From a virus: DNA of 58,959 nt. Below the pieces are notes generated by a model that made no database searches, was not told the origin of the DNA, and saw only the letters and a program-made list of their open reading frames with translations. Every line of letters starts with the position of its first letter. The stretch's first letter is position 1. Of this stretch, positions 16,652 to 22,778 are shown piece after piece. The DNA lies in the IMG/VR virus record IMGVR_UViG_3300030103_000167, positions 1 through 58,959 of that record, one strand, 5' to 3'. The position numbers and the translations under genes are program-made.

Positions 16652-17179
16652 TCAATGTTTTTTGGTGAAGTCGCCTTCTATAATGTTATCAGTCTTTTTT
16701 GCAATCAATTCTTTGAGGCGAGTGAGTATATCATCTTTAGTCATCATATCGATTTTAGCGGTGAGTATTTCACGTCTATCGATGTAGAGTCCTCCTGCCT
16801 TGCCTCGATGAACCTCTGCAGTGATAGCAGCGGATATCTGTCCTTGGTCTTTGGCTTCTTCTCGTAGGTCGTGTAGAGTAGACAGGTGGTTCTCTAGAGA
16901 AACTGCTTCCTTCTCTGAGGCTTGGATTTCCAAGTCAATGAGATAGTTTCGTACAACTGGGTTATGATTGAGTAATACACTGCCCTGTGTCTTAGCACCC
17001 TTCCTATCTTTGGTATACCCTGCTTTTATAGCCGATTCTGTAGCTGTTTGTCCTTTAATATACTCTTTACAAAATCTTTTTTGTTTTGAATTGAGTGGTT
17101 GCCACGTCTTACCGTGTTGGTCAACGAATGCTTTTCCGTCTTCTGTTGGAACTAAATGAGTGTAAGTTAGCTTTTTCAT
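16652..17179 (-). CDS. terS: Terminase small subunit (Terminase_2 type)
   Basis: The protein has 175 residues from the ATG at 17179, chosen for its GAGGTA ribosome site; a longer start at 17200 is less likely. The N-terminal region LNSKQKRFCKEYIKGQTATESAIKAGYTK, then GSVLLNHNPVVRNYL, is the classic helix-turn-helix signature of Terminase_2 small subunits, which recognise the packaging site and recruit the large subunit. The central helical part (LENHLSTLHDLREEAKDQG) would oligomerise. The gene is separated from the large subunit by 2.5 kb, including the repeat block at 16021-16192, which may be its target. Confidence 0.87.
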   Translation of the reverse strand: MKKLTYTHLVPTEDGKAFVDQHGKTWQPLNSKQKRFCKEYIKGQTATESAIKAGYTKDRKGAKTQGSVLLNHNPVVRNYLIDLEIQASEKEAVSLENHLSTLHDLREEAKDQGQISAAITAEVHRGKAGGLYIDRREILTAKIDMMTKDDILTRLKELIAKKTDNIIEGDFTKKH

Positions 17180-17258
17180 TGTAATACCTCGATGTAGCAA
17201 ATGATATTACAAATATATTAAAAAAGATAATTTTCAAATTACTTTTCTCGTGCCCTCT

Positions 17259-17303
17259 AGTAATCTTACCATAGTTTCTAATAACTAATAGAAATTCTAT
17301 TAG
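17259..17303 (-). promoter_or_regulatory. Possible activator-dependent promoter of terS with 9-bp inverted repeat
   Basis: ATTACT (17259-17264) is preceded by ATGGTAAG, as in other promoters of this phage, but the -35 region is poor (TAGTTA, 17282-17287). It is overlapped by the inverted repeat CTAATAGAA (17285-17293) / TTCTATTAG (17295-17303). A regulator bound there could replace the missing -35 contact. Confidence 0.35.
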
Positions 17304-17375
17304 ATTTGAACAATCAAAGAATAGAGTAACAAAGAGAGTTACAGACTGATTCTATTAGAATATTAGAAATATTAG
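17285..17375. repeat. TTCTATTAG-type repeats
   Basis: A perfect 9-bp inverted repeat centres on 17294, and another TTCTATTAG lies at 17350-17358, followed by a run of ATTAGAA/ATATTAG variants. The same 9-mer recurs at 38372-38380 near the opposite end of the early region. Confidence 0.65.
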
Positions 17376-17443
17376 TAGTTTTGAACATTTTTTACAAAAA
17401 ACTTTTTTATTTTTAAAAACACTAATACGATATCTTCAATAAT

Positions 17444-17478
17444 AAAAAACCCCCGAGCCGCTGACAACGGCACGAGGG
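17444..17478 (-). terminator. Intrinsic terminator
   Basis: On the minus strand CCCTCGTGCCG pairs with CGGCTCGGGGG (11 positions, one mismatch and one G-T pair) around a 7-nt loop and is followed by TTTTTT. It ends the transcript of the gene at 17494-17847. Confidence 0.88.
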
Positions 17479-17493
17479 CATTTAGTAGATAGT

Positions 17494-17847
17494 CTATAAA
17501 TATTTTTTATTAAACTGTGGTTCTCTCGTCATAGTGTATCCATAACATCCGTCAACCCAAGCCGTCTTTATATGATAAATGTATCCTTCGTAAGCATACG
17601 CAAAACATTTCACATCGTTTTCTGTATTGTAATCTTCATCTTCCCACTGCATGTCTACATATAGTGTATTCTCTGTTTCAATGAACTCTATATTTGTAGC
17701 GGTCAACTGCTCACACAATTCGTAAACATCTAACTCTGACCTTTCTATAGGCTGGTATGCTTCACGGTTTAATACCTCAGTCCCGAACGGGCAACTGGTC
17801 TTGTCCCAGAACTCGTCGTTTGCGTATATTTCGTATAGTGTATTCAT
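17494..17847 (-). CDS. Small early protein, unknown
   Basis: The protein has 117 residues from the ATG at 17847, which has AAGGAGA at ideal spacing; an upstream in-frame start would overlap the promoter. It is acidic and Tyr/Glu-rich (TLYVDMQWEDEDYNTENDVK) with a C-terminal motif GYIYHIKTAWVDGCYGYTMTR. That motif resembles DYIYHILKIGDSHGFEASITR in the protein at 18318-18659, so the two may be paralogues. Single promoter and terminator. Small acidic early proteins of phages often target host proteins, but no direct evidence is seen. Confidence 0.6.
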   Translation of the reverse strand: MNTLYEIYANDEFWDKTSCPFGTEVLNREAYQPIERSELDVYELCEQLTATNIEFIETENTLYVDMQWEDEDYNTENDVKCFAYAYEGYIYHIKTAWVDGCYGYTMTREPQFNKKYL

Positions 17848-17889
17848 ATCTTTCTCCTTTCTATCAAAATAATAATTTATTACTTTATA

Positions 17890-17918
17890 AGTATAACTAC
17901 CAAAACGCCCATAATAAA
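17890..17918 (-). promoter_or_regulatory. Early promoter P2
   Basis: TTTATT (17913-17918), 17 bp containing TTGGTA, then TATACT (17890-17895). It heads the gene at 17494-17847. Confidence 0.75.
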
Positions 17919-17934
17919 ACAAAGGGCGAACAGA

Positions 17935-18252
17935 TTATGAGCCTCTAGCATCAGCCATTTCTTCAACAAATTCAGTATCGGCTTTTACGATAGCATTAAA
18001 ATGAGACCTACATTGATTGAAGTTTAAGACTCCAGCACATTCTTCAAAATGATAGACTGCATCGAAGCCATCGTTAACATTTATACGCATAATAGTATAA
18101 TTACCATTCCTAAAGAAATCAGCGACTACAGGAATCGAGCCGTTCAACTTTTCGGCTAATTCTTTAGGGTAGTATTTACTAAAAATCAAATCCTTCATAT
18201 CTAAAGGCTCTTTAGGGCTATTAATGGTGTTAAATTCAAATGTTTCGTTCAT
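17935..18252 (-). CDS. Small early protein, unknown
   Basis: The protein has 105 residues. It starts at an ATG preceded by GAAAGGAGAAAA. The sequence contains LIFSKYYPKELAEKLNGSIPVVADFF and a beta-like NYTIMRINVNDGFDAVYHFEEC. It has its own promoter upstream and P2 directly after its stop codon. No family is recognised. Confidence 0.6.
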   Translation of the reverse strand: MNETFEFNTINSPKEPLDMKDLIFSKYYPKELAEKLNGSIPVVADFFRNGNYTIMRINVNDGFDAVYHFEECAGVLNFNQCRSHFNAIVKADTEFVEEMADARGS

Positions 18253-18283
18253 AATTTTCTCCTTTCTTTTTTAATACCCTTAT

Positions 18284-18312
18284 AGTATAGCTACCAGCAA
18301 AGCGATTATAAA
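18284..18312 (-). promoter_or_regulatory. Early promoter P3
   Basis: TTTATA (18307-18312), 17 bp containing CTGGTAGC, then TATACT (18284-18289). It heads the gene at 17935-18252. Confidence 0.75.
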
Positions 18313-18317
18313 GCAAC

Positions 18318-18659
18318 CTACGAGCCGTCTTCATTTTGATCAATTCGAGTAATCGAAGCTTCGAATCCATGTGAGTCTCCAATCTTCAATATATGGTAGA
18401 TATAATCTTTCGATTGTATCACAGCTGTCCCGATAACGTCGGCTTCAGTGAAGCCTCTGCGTTCTTCGTTAATAAGTAATATGTAATCAGCGTTTTCAGG
18501 ATATCCGTCTTTAGGCTTATCGACAGCAAAATCGACTAAATCGTCAGCGATTGCTCCACCTTCTTCAGATAGTGGTATCATACAATGATACTCGTCTTTA
18601 CGATACTCATCGAGTCGTTGGTTCACTTCATCTAAATATATTTTAGTTTCTGTATTCAT
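18318..18659 (-). CDS. Small acidic early protein, unknown
   Basis: The protein has 113 residues, net acidic, with a helical N-terminus (IYLDEVNQRLDEYRKDEYHC). Its C-terminal DYIYHILKIGDSHGFEASITRI segment is related in pattern to the protein at 17494-17847. It has a strong AAGGAGAAAAA ribosome site and its own promoter. Its function is unknown. Confidence 0.6.
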   Translation of the reverse strand: MNTETKIYLDEVNQRLDEYRKDEYHCMIPLSEEGGAIADDLVDFAVDKPKDGYPENADYILLINEERRGFTEADVIGTAVIQSKDYIYHILKIGDSHGFEASITRIDQNEDGS

Positions 18660-18710
18660 ATTTTTCTCCTTTCTAGTTAGTGGTTAAATATTCTTTTTTA
18701 ACCTATATAT

Positions 18711-18739
18711 AGTATAGCTACCATTATAGCCAAAATAAA
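18711..18739 (-). promoter_or_regulatory. Early promoter P4
   Basis: TTTATT (18734-18739), 17 bp containing ATGGTAGC, then TATACT (18711-18716). It heads the gene at 18318-18659. Confidence 0.75.
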
Positions 18740-18747
18740 ACAGCAGT

Positions 18748-18825
18748 TTAATAATAGATATATATCCATAATCCGATTAAAAACCAACTAAAAATAAGTA
18801 AGATTATTTCGTTTCTACTTGGCAT
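18748..18825 (-). CDS. 25-residue single-TM microprotein
   Basis: A 25-codon ORF reading MPSRNEIILLIF, then a Trp/Leu/Ile-rich membrane helix ending in Tyr residues. The ATG lies 11 nt inside the end of the preceding zinc-ribbon gene (stop-start overlap), so translation could be coupled. There is no separate ribosome site. Positive residues precede the helix, predicting a cytoplasmic N-terminus. It is one of three similar-sized membrane ORFs in the early region, which raises its credibility. Confidence 0.5.
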   Translation of the reverse strand: MPSRNEIILLIFSWFLIGLWIYIYY

Positions 18826-18988
18826 TATGAGTATTTGGGTATTTATCAGTAAATAATTCAGTTTCTCGTCTACCACAAATCTCACATTCGAGCACATTTT
18901 GTAATACCCCATCTTTAGTAATCGTATAACTATTCCTTATATCGCATGGTCCTATACTAATTCTTCTACCTTTACAATCTTCACTCAT
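18815..18988 (-). CDS. Small zinc-binding-type protein (57 residues)
   Basis: The 57-codon ORF starts at 18988, after AGAGGGAAAAAG, and overlaps the previous stop codon by 8 nt. It has a CEIC pair and two further Cys residues (positions 5 and 15), a plausible zinc ribbon. It is the fifth gene of the operon that begins at 20143, which is rich in other zinc-ribbon proteins. No family is known to me. Confidence 0.6.
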   Translation of the reverse strand: MSEDCKGRRISIGPCDIRNSYTITKDGVLQNVLECEICGRRETELFTDKYPNTHNAK

Positions 18989-19313
18989 ATCTTTTTCCCT
19001 CTGCTAATACTCCATTACCTAAATAATAAAACTTACCATCTGTGTTAGAGTCTATGGCATACATATCAGAGCCCTCCCAATTTAACATAATTTTATCTTC
19101 GGTCAGCTGTTTTATTGGATAACCACCATCTTTATTATATTCAATATGTTTTAATTGTTTATCTATGACATTAAACCACAACATCCCATATAAATTTTCT
19201 ACGTGAGTAAAATCTGATAGTGCACCTTTGAAAATATGTATATCTTCAGTCATGCCTACCGACACATCATCGTGTGATATTTCTAAATAAAAATCATATA
19301 TTTTATCACTCAT
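18981..19313 (-). CDS. Small early protein, unknown
   Basis: The protein has 110 residues of mixed alpha/beta appearance with an acidic core (YDFYLEISHDDVSVGMTEDIHIF) and a C-terminal MYAIDSNTDGKFYYLGNGVLAEGKRYE. It overlaps the preceding gene by 8 nt and the following one by 8 nt. It lies in the zinc-ribbon operon. No motif suggests a function. Confidence 0.55.
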   Translation of the reverse strand: MSDKIYDFYLEISHDDVSVGMTEDIHIFKGALSDFTHVENLYGMLWFNVIDKQLKHIEYNKDGGYPIKQLTEDKIMLNWEGSDMYAIDSNTDGKFYYLGNGVLAEGKRYE

Positions 19314-19500
19314 GGTTGTTCACCGTTTTGCTTTTCATCCATGATGTAGTAATATCCATAGCCTCGCGTTTAGCTAATTCAGGATATAGTTCTCGTAGTT
19401 TTGCAGGTGCTCCGAACATATTCATTTGTCCTGATTCTTGCATAAGGTCGAGCATGATAAAATATTTACCATGCTTGTGGTTTTCTTTGTTAGTTTCCAT
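19306..19500 (-). CDS. Small early protein, unknown
   Basis: The protein has 64 residues and is basic-helical (APAKLRELYPELAKREAMDITTSWMKS). Its ATG at 19500 follows TTGGGAGGTAGTT, which is part of a duplicated 24-nt gene-junction sequence. The centre (HGKYFIMLDLMQESGQMNMFGAPAKLRELYPELA) resembles small conserved phage ORFs I have seen, without a known role. Confidence 0.55.
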   Translation of the reverse strand: METNKENHKHGKYFIMLDLMQESGQMNMFGAPAKLRELYPELAKREAMDITTSWMKSKTVNNHE

Positions 19501-19521
19501 AACTACCTCCCAATAGTTTTA
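19498..19521. repeat. Duplicated gene-junction sequence, copy 1
   Basis: The 24 nt at 19498-19521 are identical to 19947-19970. They include the end of one gene (Thr-Ile-Gly-Arg-stop), the ribosome site GGGAGG and the next ATG, so a stop/SD/start junction has been copied. Confidence 0.85.
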
Positions 19522-19949
19522 TTTAAATCATCTGTAGGATATCCCATATACCCTAATTGTTTAATAATTCGATGTTTGCTTTTAGTAGACAGTTCGTCCC
19601 AAACATCGCTAGTTATCCATTGAATAACCTCATCTAATCGTTGTTCAGTAGTAAAATTTTCAAACATCTCTTTAGTATCTTTTTCTTCTTGCTTACATTC
19701 GTCGCAAGTAGTGATTATTCTAGGCTCGTAACCTATCAATAAACTACCGCACTCACGACACTCTAAAGTAGCATTATCTAATGCATGACACGGTGAACAT
19801 AGTGTTCCCTCATCAGTATTAATTACATAATAATCTTTTACATCTACGGTATTTTCTGAATACTCGTCTCCACACTGAACACAAGTCCATCCGTCAGGAC
19901 AAGAGCTAACAGCATCTTGTCCAAATAATTTTTCTGTTGAAATACTCAT
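19503..19949 (-). CDS. Multi-zinc-ribbon early protein
   Basis: The protein has 148 residues with four CxxC pairs: CVQC, CSPC, CREC and CDEC (about residues 23-85), enough for two zinc ribbons. A helical C-terminal domain follows (LDEVIQWITSDVWDELSTKSKHRIIKQLGYMGYP). The last residues are DLNKTIGR, matching the ending of the upstream zinc-ribbon protein. A nucleic-acid or host-protein-binding adaptor is plausible; no specific family is recognised. Confidence 0.65.
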   Translation of the reverse strand: MSISTEKLFGQDAVSSCPDGWTCVQCGDEYSENTVDVKDYYVINTDEGTLCSPCHALDNATLECRECGSLLIGYEPRIITTCDECKQEEKDTKEMFENFTTEQRLDEVIQWITSDVWDELSTKSKHRIIKQLGYMGYPTDDLNKTIGR

Positions 19950-19970
19950 AACTACCTCCCAATAGTTTTA
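19947..19970. repeat. Duplicated gene-junction sequence, copy 2
   Basis: Identical over 24 nt to 19498-19521. It joins the genes at 19952-20143 and 19503-19949. Confidence 0.85.
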
Positions 19971-20143
19971 GTATCGTCTAATGTAATATACTGATACGCA
20001 CCTTTATTATAAGCAGGTGCAATCTGTGTCTTACGCTGTTCAGCTAGTCGCTGTGCAGCTTCCTCGCCACACGATGTGCAGGTCGAATAACCTAGTTTCG
20101 CTCGTGCGGTCGGTATTTTATCACGGCATAATGAACATATCAT
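19952..20143 (-). CDS. Zinc-ribbon protein, first gene of its operon
   Basis: The protein has 63 residues. The N-terminal half has CSLC and CTSC pairs separated by about 16 residues, and resembles a DksA/TraR-style zinc finger (MICSLCRDKIPTARAKLGYSTCTSCGEEAAQRLAEQR). DksA-like finger proteins can bind RNA polymerase, but the short coiled coil here is uncertain. It ends in DDTKTIGR within the duplicated junction. Promoter P5 lies 34 nt upstream. Confidence 0.65.
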   Translation of the reverse strand: MICSLCRDKIPTARAKLGYSTCTSCGEEAAQRLAEQRKTQIAPAYNKGAYQYITLDDTKTIGR

Positions 20144-20176
20144 AATCTTTCTCCTTTCTTAATTAAGCCTATATAT

Positions 20177-20205
20177 AGTATATTTACGAAAAAAGCCAAA
20201 GTAAA
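20177..20205 (-). promoter_or_regulatory. Early promoter P5
   Basis: TTTACT (20200-20205), 17 bp beginning TTGGC, then TATACT (20177-20182). It heads the six-gene zinc-ribbon operon 20143 to 18748. Confidence 0.8.
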
Positions 20206-20208
20206 CTA

Positions 20209-20694
20209 CTACCACCATACGTGCATTATCGCACCACGCTCACCAGCAACGCCGAGTAAAGTCGCTAAATCTTTAACTTCGCCTAATGTATATTCAGCCC
20301 AATTATCTACTTGATAAACTATAGTGTCGTCATCAATATCTAAAGGACAGTTTGTATCATTAGGGTCGCTACCAAACACACCATATTCTTCTCTAACAGT
20401 ATGTAAAAATTCTTCTAACGCATTAGCCTGTGCTTTTAGTTCATCGCTTGTAACATATGGTGGGTCATCGTCCTCCGATTTATGCCATATATTACACCCG
20501 TGAAAGTCTTCATCTGACAGACTCATAATCTCATCTATTAAAGGCTCGTATGCCTTACCTCTAAATGAGCCGTCGCTACCGCAACCACTCAACATACCTC
20601 CGCAAAGGCTGATATCTTTTAAGCGTTCATCATCTTTACTAGTAAACGCTTTATCATGGTCGTTACCATGCACTATATAACAATCTAACCCCAT
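20209..20694 (-). CDS. Conserved phage hypothetical protein (MGLDCY start)
   Basis: The protein has 161 residues, acidic, with several Cys and His (SLCGGMLSGCGSDGSFRGKAYEPLID, FHGCNIWH) and a C-terminal helical part ending GERGAIMHVWW. The opening MGLDCYIVHG is typical of a widespread but uncharacterised phage protein group. Its start overlaps the stop of the microprotein at 20694-20768 (TAATG). Its function is unknown. Confidence 0.6.
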   Translation of the reverse strand: MGLDCYIVHGNDHDKAFTSKDDERLKDISLCGGMLSGCGSDGSFRGKAYEPLIDEIMSLSDEDFHGCNIWHKSEDDDPPYVTSDELKAQANALEEFLHTVREEYGVFGSDPNDTNCPLDIDDDTIVYQVDNWAEYTLGEVKDLATLLGVAGERGAIMHVWW

Positions 20695-20768
20695 TATATT
20701 CTCCTAATTTCTATAACAATCGCTACAACTATAATAGCTATAGCACTCAAAAACATAAATACTTCCAT
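20694..20768 (-). CDS. 24-residue single-TM microprotein
   Basis: A 24-codon ORF with GGGGAG 6 nt before its ATG. Residues 4-20 are nearly all Ile, Val, Ala, Leu and Phe, a clear membrane helix, and the C-terminus is basic (EIRRI). Its stop codon overlaps the next gene's ATG. Its membership of a tight operon and its own ribosome site make it likely to be translated. Confidence 0.6.
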   Translation of the reverse strand: MEVFMFLSAIAIIVVAIVIEIRRI

Positions 20769-20770
20769 AA

Positions 20771-20845
20771 TTAACTCCCCGCTATCATTATTAAAATGGT
20801 TATAGTGAACATCATTGTAGGTAAAATAAATATTTCTACACCCAT
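20771..20845 (-). CDS. 24-residue hydrophobic microprotein
   Basis: A 24-codon ORF after the ribosome site GGAGGG. It is rich in Ile, Met, Phe and Thr with one Pro, predicted to lie in or on the membrane. Only 2 nt separate it from the previous and next ORFs. It differs in sequence from the adjacent microprotein, so the pair is not a simple duplication. Confidence 0.58.
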   Translation of the reverse strand: MGVEIFILPTMMFTITILIMIAGS

Positions 20846-20847
20846 GA

Positions 20848-21042
20848 TTAGCCCTCCATTATTGCAATACGTGCAGGTATGACAACTGTCATATTACACT
20901 CGTTACAACATCTGCCGTTATTGATAGGCTCGGCGTTATTACCACCTTCCCATACAACCTCACCTTTATCGTTTCGTAAAGGCTCGATATGTCCTTCGCA
21001 AATAGAACATTTGCGGTCTTCAAGTTTAGTTATATTATCCAT
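20848..21042 (-). CDS. Small zinc-ribbon protein
   Basis: The protein has 64 residues. CSIC (about position 13) and CNEC (about 48) with a Gly/Asn-rich middle make a two-knuckle zinc ribbon (KCSICEGHIEPLRNDKGEVVWEGG, GRCCNECNMTVVIP). It is the first gene of the operon headed by P6 and is followed by two membrane microproteins. The role is unknown; such proteins are common early products. Confidence 0.65.
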   Translation of the reverse strand: MDNITKLEDRKCSICEGHIEPLRNDKGEVVWEGGNNAEPINNGRCCNECNMTVVIPARIAIMEG

Positions 21043-21074
21043 AATTTCTCCTTTCTAATTTTTTTACTATAAAT

Positions 21075-21103
21075 AGTTTAGTTACCAACAAAACGAATGT
21101 AAA
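21075..21103 (-). promoter_or_regulatory. Early promoter P6
   Basis: TTTACA (21098-21103), 17 bp containing TTGGTAAC, then TAAACT (21075-21080). It lies between the structured RNA-like segment and the gene at 20848-21042. Confidence 0.75.
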
Positions 21104-21110
21104 GCAAAAG

Positions 21111-21490
21111 GCGGACTGTAGAATGATATGAATAGTTAGAATGGAGCATCCTACAGCCCTAGAGAGTTTCGCTTTGCATTTGTTTTCAGCTCTCTTAAAA
21201 ATGTTCAGAGGGTAAAGTCAGAACAAGGCAGTGCCGTAACACCTTAAATCCCTCCATCGCCAATGTAGAGGTTCTAGCTCTACGACAATTAGTTAATATT
21301 GAACCGCTCTATAGCCCGAGTGTCGTGTGCTGTAAATTACGACCTTTTACTCCTCACAATCGCAGTATCAATAAAGTCTTCAAACCCAACAATACACTCC
21401 TTACAGTGACGGGAAGCCTAACTGTCCCATTATGTATTGTCTTTCCTGTTCTTCAGGGCTTTAGGCTGTCCAATGGGTTTCCTAAAGCGA
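21111..21490 (-). ncRNA. Candidate structured noncoding RNA (~380 nt), unassigned
   Basis: No credible ORF fills this gap, and it is more GC-rich than its surroundings. Stems seen by eye are GCTTTAGG 21458-21465 with 21481-21488, CCTG 21445 with CAGG 21454, ACAATACA 21389-21396 with TGTATTGT 21433-21440 enclosing ACAGT/ACTGT, GTAGAG 21265 with CTCTAC 21278, AGAGAG 21161 with CTCTCT 21190, and CTGTAG 21116 with CTACAG 21151. It starts just after the MazG-like gene and ends before P6, so it could be the processed 3' part of the P7 transcript. I could not match it to tmRNA, RNase P, 6S or a group I intron by eye. Strand is assumed from the flanking genes. Confidence 0.5.
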
Positions 21491-21501
21491 CTTTACCAAA
21501 A

Positions 21502-21840
21502 TCAATCTTTCTTAAATAATCCGTCCTCCAATTTTCCTGTGCGGTCTTTTATTTCATCCCACACATGTTCTAAACACTCTTCTAGCGTCATATTATGTTG
21601 TGCTGCTAATACAATCAACACCACTACACAATCACCAATACCATCCATAACTCCTTGTGAATCTTTATAGGCTATAGCTTTAACAGTTTCACCTACTTCT
21701 TCCATAAGTTTCATCGTTTGTGCTTGAACATCATTATAATTATACGCATAATTATCGATACTTCTTATATTTGGTTCAGCAACTAATAAGCCACGTTCTT
21801 CAGCCCATTCTTCTACTTGTTTTATTTTATCATCTCTCAT
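21502..21840 (-). CDS. MazG-like nucleotide pyrophosphohydrolase
   Basis: The protein has 112 residues. The helical pattern QTMKLMEEVGETVKAIAYKDSQGVMDGIGDCVVVLIVLAAQHNMTLEECLEHVWDEIKDRTGK carries the ExxE (EEVGE) and DxxxD (DGIGD) metal-binding residues of the MazG/all-alpha NTP pyrophosphatase fold. It would hydrolyse a nucleoside triphosphate, for example a non-canonical dNTP or an alarmone-related substrate. In this phage it could cleanse the pool for modified-DNA synthesis. It is last in the P7 operon, just before the structured RNA-like segment. Confidence 0.78.
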   Translation of the reverse strand: MRDDKIKQVEEWAEERGLLVAEPNIRSIDNYAYNYNDVQAQTMKLMEEVGETVKAIAYKDSQGVMDGIGDCVVVLIVLAAQHNMTLEECLEHVWDEIKDRTGKLEDGLFKKD

Positions 21841-21870
21841 AGTCTACCTCTAAATATATACCTAAGTGCA

Positions 21871-22128
21871 TTAATCGCTTTTTTGCTCAGGTGTCTTAAA
21901 TGTTTTGGTATCGGTTGGGGGATACATTTCTTCTCCCCACTTTTTGATTTGTTCGGTTGCTGCTTCATAAAACACTCCTTTATCATGTTCTCTTGTAAGT
22001 CTTGCTAATACTACTTGAACTTGCCATTCTTGCAAATGAGGTAGAATCTTTTTAATATCTTCTATAGTAATTCTAACACCTAATTCAAGATGTGATAGCC
22101 TTCTATATGTATTAATTACTACCTTCAT
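21871..22128 (-). CDS. Small early protein, unknown
   Basis: The protein has 85 residues: an N-terminal helical pair that may be HTH-like (VRITIEDIKKILPHLQEWQVQVVLARLTREHDKG) and a Pro/Thr-rich basic tail. It overlaps the preceding gene by 17 nt. The IEDIKKIL...WQVQVVLARLTRE part could be a small DNA-binding unit, but this is not firm. Confidence 0.55.
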   Translation of the reverse strand: MKVVINTYRRLSHLELGVRITIEDIKKILPHLQEWQVQVVLARLTREHDKGVFYEAATEQIKKWGEEMYPPTDTKTFKTPEQKSD

Positions 22129-22324
22129 CTTTTTGCCTATCTAATCTAGTATCGATATTCATCAACATCATAATAGAGTTTTGCGTATGAGCGTGATGTA
22201 AGGCTTGGATAATATTTGTCCAAGCATGTTGGACTCTATCTTTAGAGTTTTCATCATCACTTATATCACAATAAAAATTAATTATTCTTTTTATAGTGTT
22301 TACGTCTTTACTTTCGACTAACAT
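22112..22324 (-). CDS. Small helical early protein, unknown
   Basis: The protein has 70 residues, helical, with His-rich HAWTNIIQALHHAHTQNSIMMLMNIDTRLDRQK. It lies between two short genes of the P7 operon, 1 nt from the previous stop and overlapping the next gene. No family is recognised. Confidence 0.5.
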   Translation of the reverse strand: MLVESKDVNTIKRIINFYCDISDDENSKDRVQHAWTNIIQALHHAHTQNSIMMLMNIDTRLDRQKDEGSN

Positions 22325-22325
22325 A

Positions 22326-22616
22326 TTAATACCCCCTACTCATGTGTTCGTAGCAGTTTTTACCATTTAACGATAAAGGTAAACCACATAAACATTTATC
22401 TTCGCTACCATAATAAACATCAAACCATACTTCGAAAAAGTGGCTAACATCAGCAACTGTGATTTTCTTATAAGGTTCGTATATCCTATGGTAATCCCAT
22501 ATAGCTGAAGATACGAACTTATATGCTCGTAATCTATCTTCATCTGACATATCTAAATAGTATGTTAACCTACTGATATGCCGTAATGTTTCGTCTAATA
22601 CTGTTTGTAAATTCAT
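22326..22616 (-). CDS. Small early protein with C-terminal Cys cluster
   Basis: The protein has 96 residues, mostly helical (LRHISRLTYYLDMSDEDRLRAYKFVSSAIWDYHRIYEPYKKIT), ending in DKCLCGLPLSLNGKNCYEHMSRGY. The ending has three Cys and a His that could bind a metal. Its mRNA has a 120-nt structured 5' leader from promoter P7. Its function is unknown. Confidence 0.55.
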   Translation of the reverse strand: MNLQTVLDETLRHISRLTYYLDMSDEDRLRAYKFVSSAIWDYHRIYEPYKKITVADVSHFFEVWFDVYYGSEDKCLCGLPLSLNGKNCYEHMSRGY

Positions 22617-22636
22617 ATATTCTCCTTTCTAAAATT

Positions 22637-22733
22637 GGGTGTGTGCTGAGTGGGTCTTTCTCAGTTTTGCATGCGTATCAACCTCTCACACACCCTTTGT
22701 AGCTGTGGTCAAAAATAATAAAATTCCACAGCT
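22637..22733 (-). promoter_or_regulatory. Structured 5' leader of the P7 operon
   Basis: Two strong inverted repeats lie between P7 and the ribosome site at 22621-22630: AGCTGTGG (22701-22708) / CCACAGCT (22726-22733), and GGGTGTGTG (22637-22645) / CACACACCC (22687-22695) with an inner CTGAG/CTCAG stem (22646-22664). The second ends 6 nt before the AGAAAGGAGA ribosome site. This could be a leader controlling translation or mRNA stability, perhaps a riboswitch-like element. Confidence 0.55.
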
Positions 22734-22746
22734 AAAACTTACTAAT

Positions 22747-22775
22747 AGTTTACTTACCATAAACGCCAAAGTAAA
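22747..22775 (-). promoter_or_regulatory. Early promoter P7
   Basis: TTTACT (22770-22775), 17 bp containing ATGGTAAG, then TAAACT (22747-22752). TTTACTT-N13-AAGTAAA forms a perfect inverted repeat across the promoter. It heads four genes, 22616 to 21502. Confidence 0.8.
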
Positions 22776-22778
22776 GCA

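Noticed and set aside
21111-21490. tmRNA, tRNA, RNase P RNA, 6S RNA or group I intron in the structured gap.
   Set aside because: I could not find a T-arm/acceptor pair, a tag reading frame with the right flanks, or conserved cores of these RNAs. Left as unassigned.
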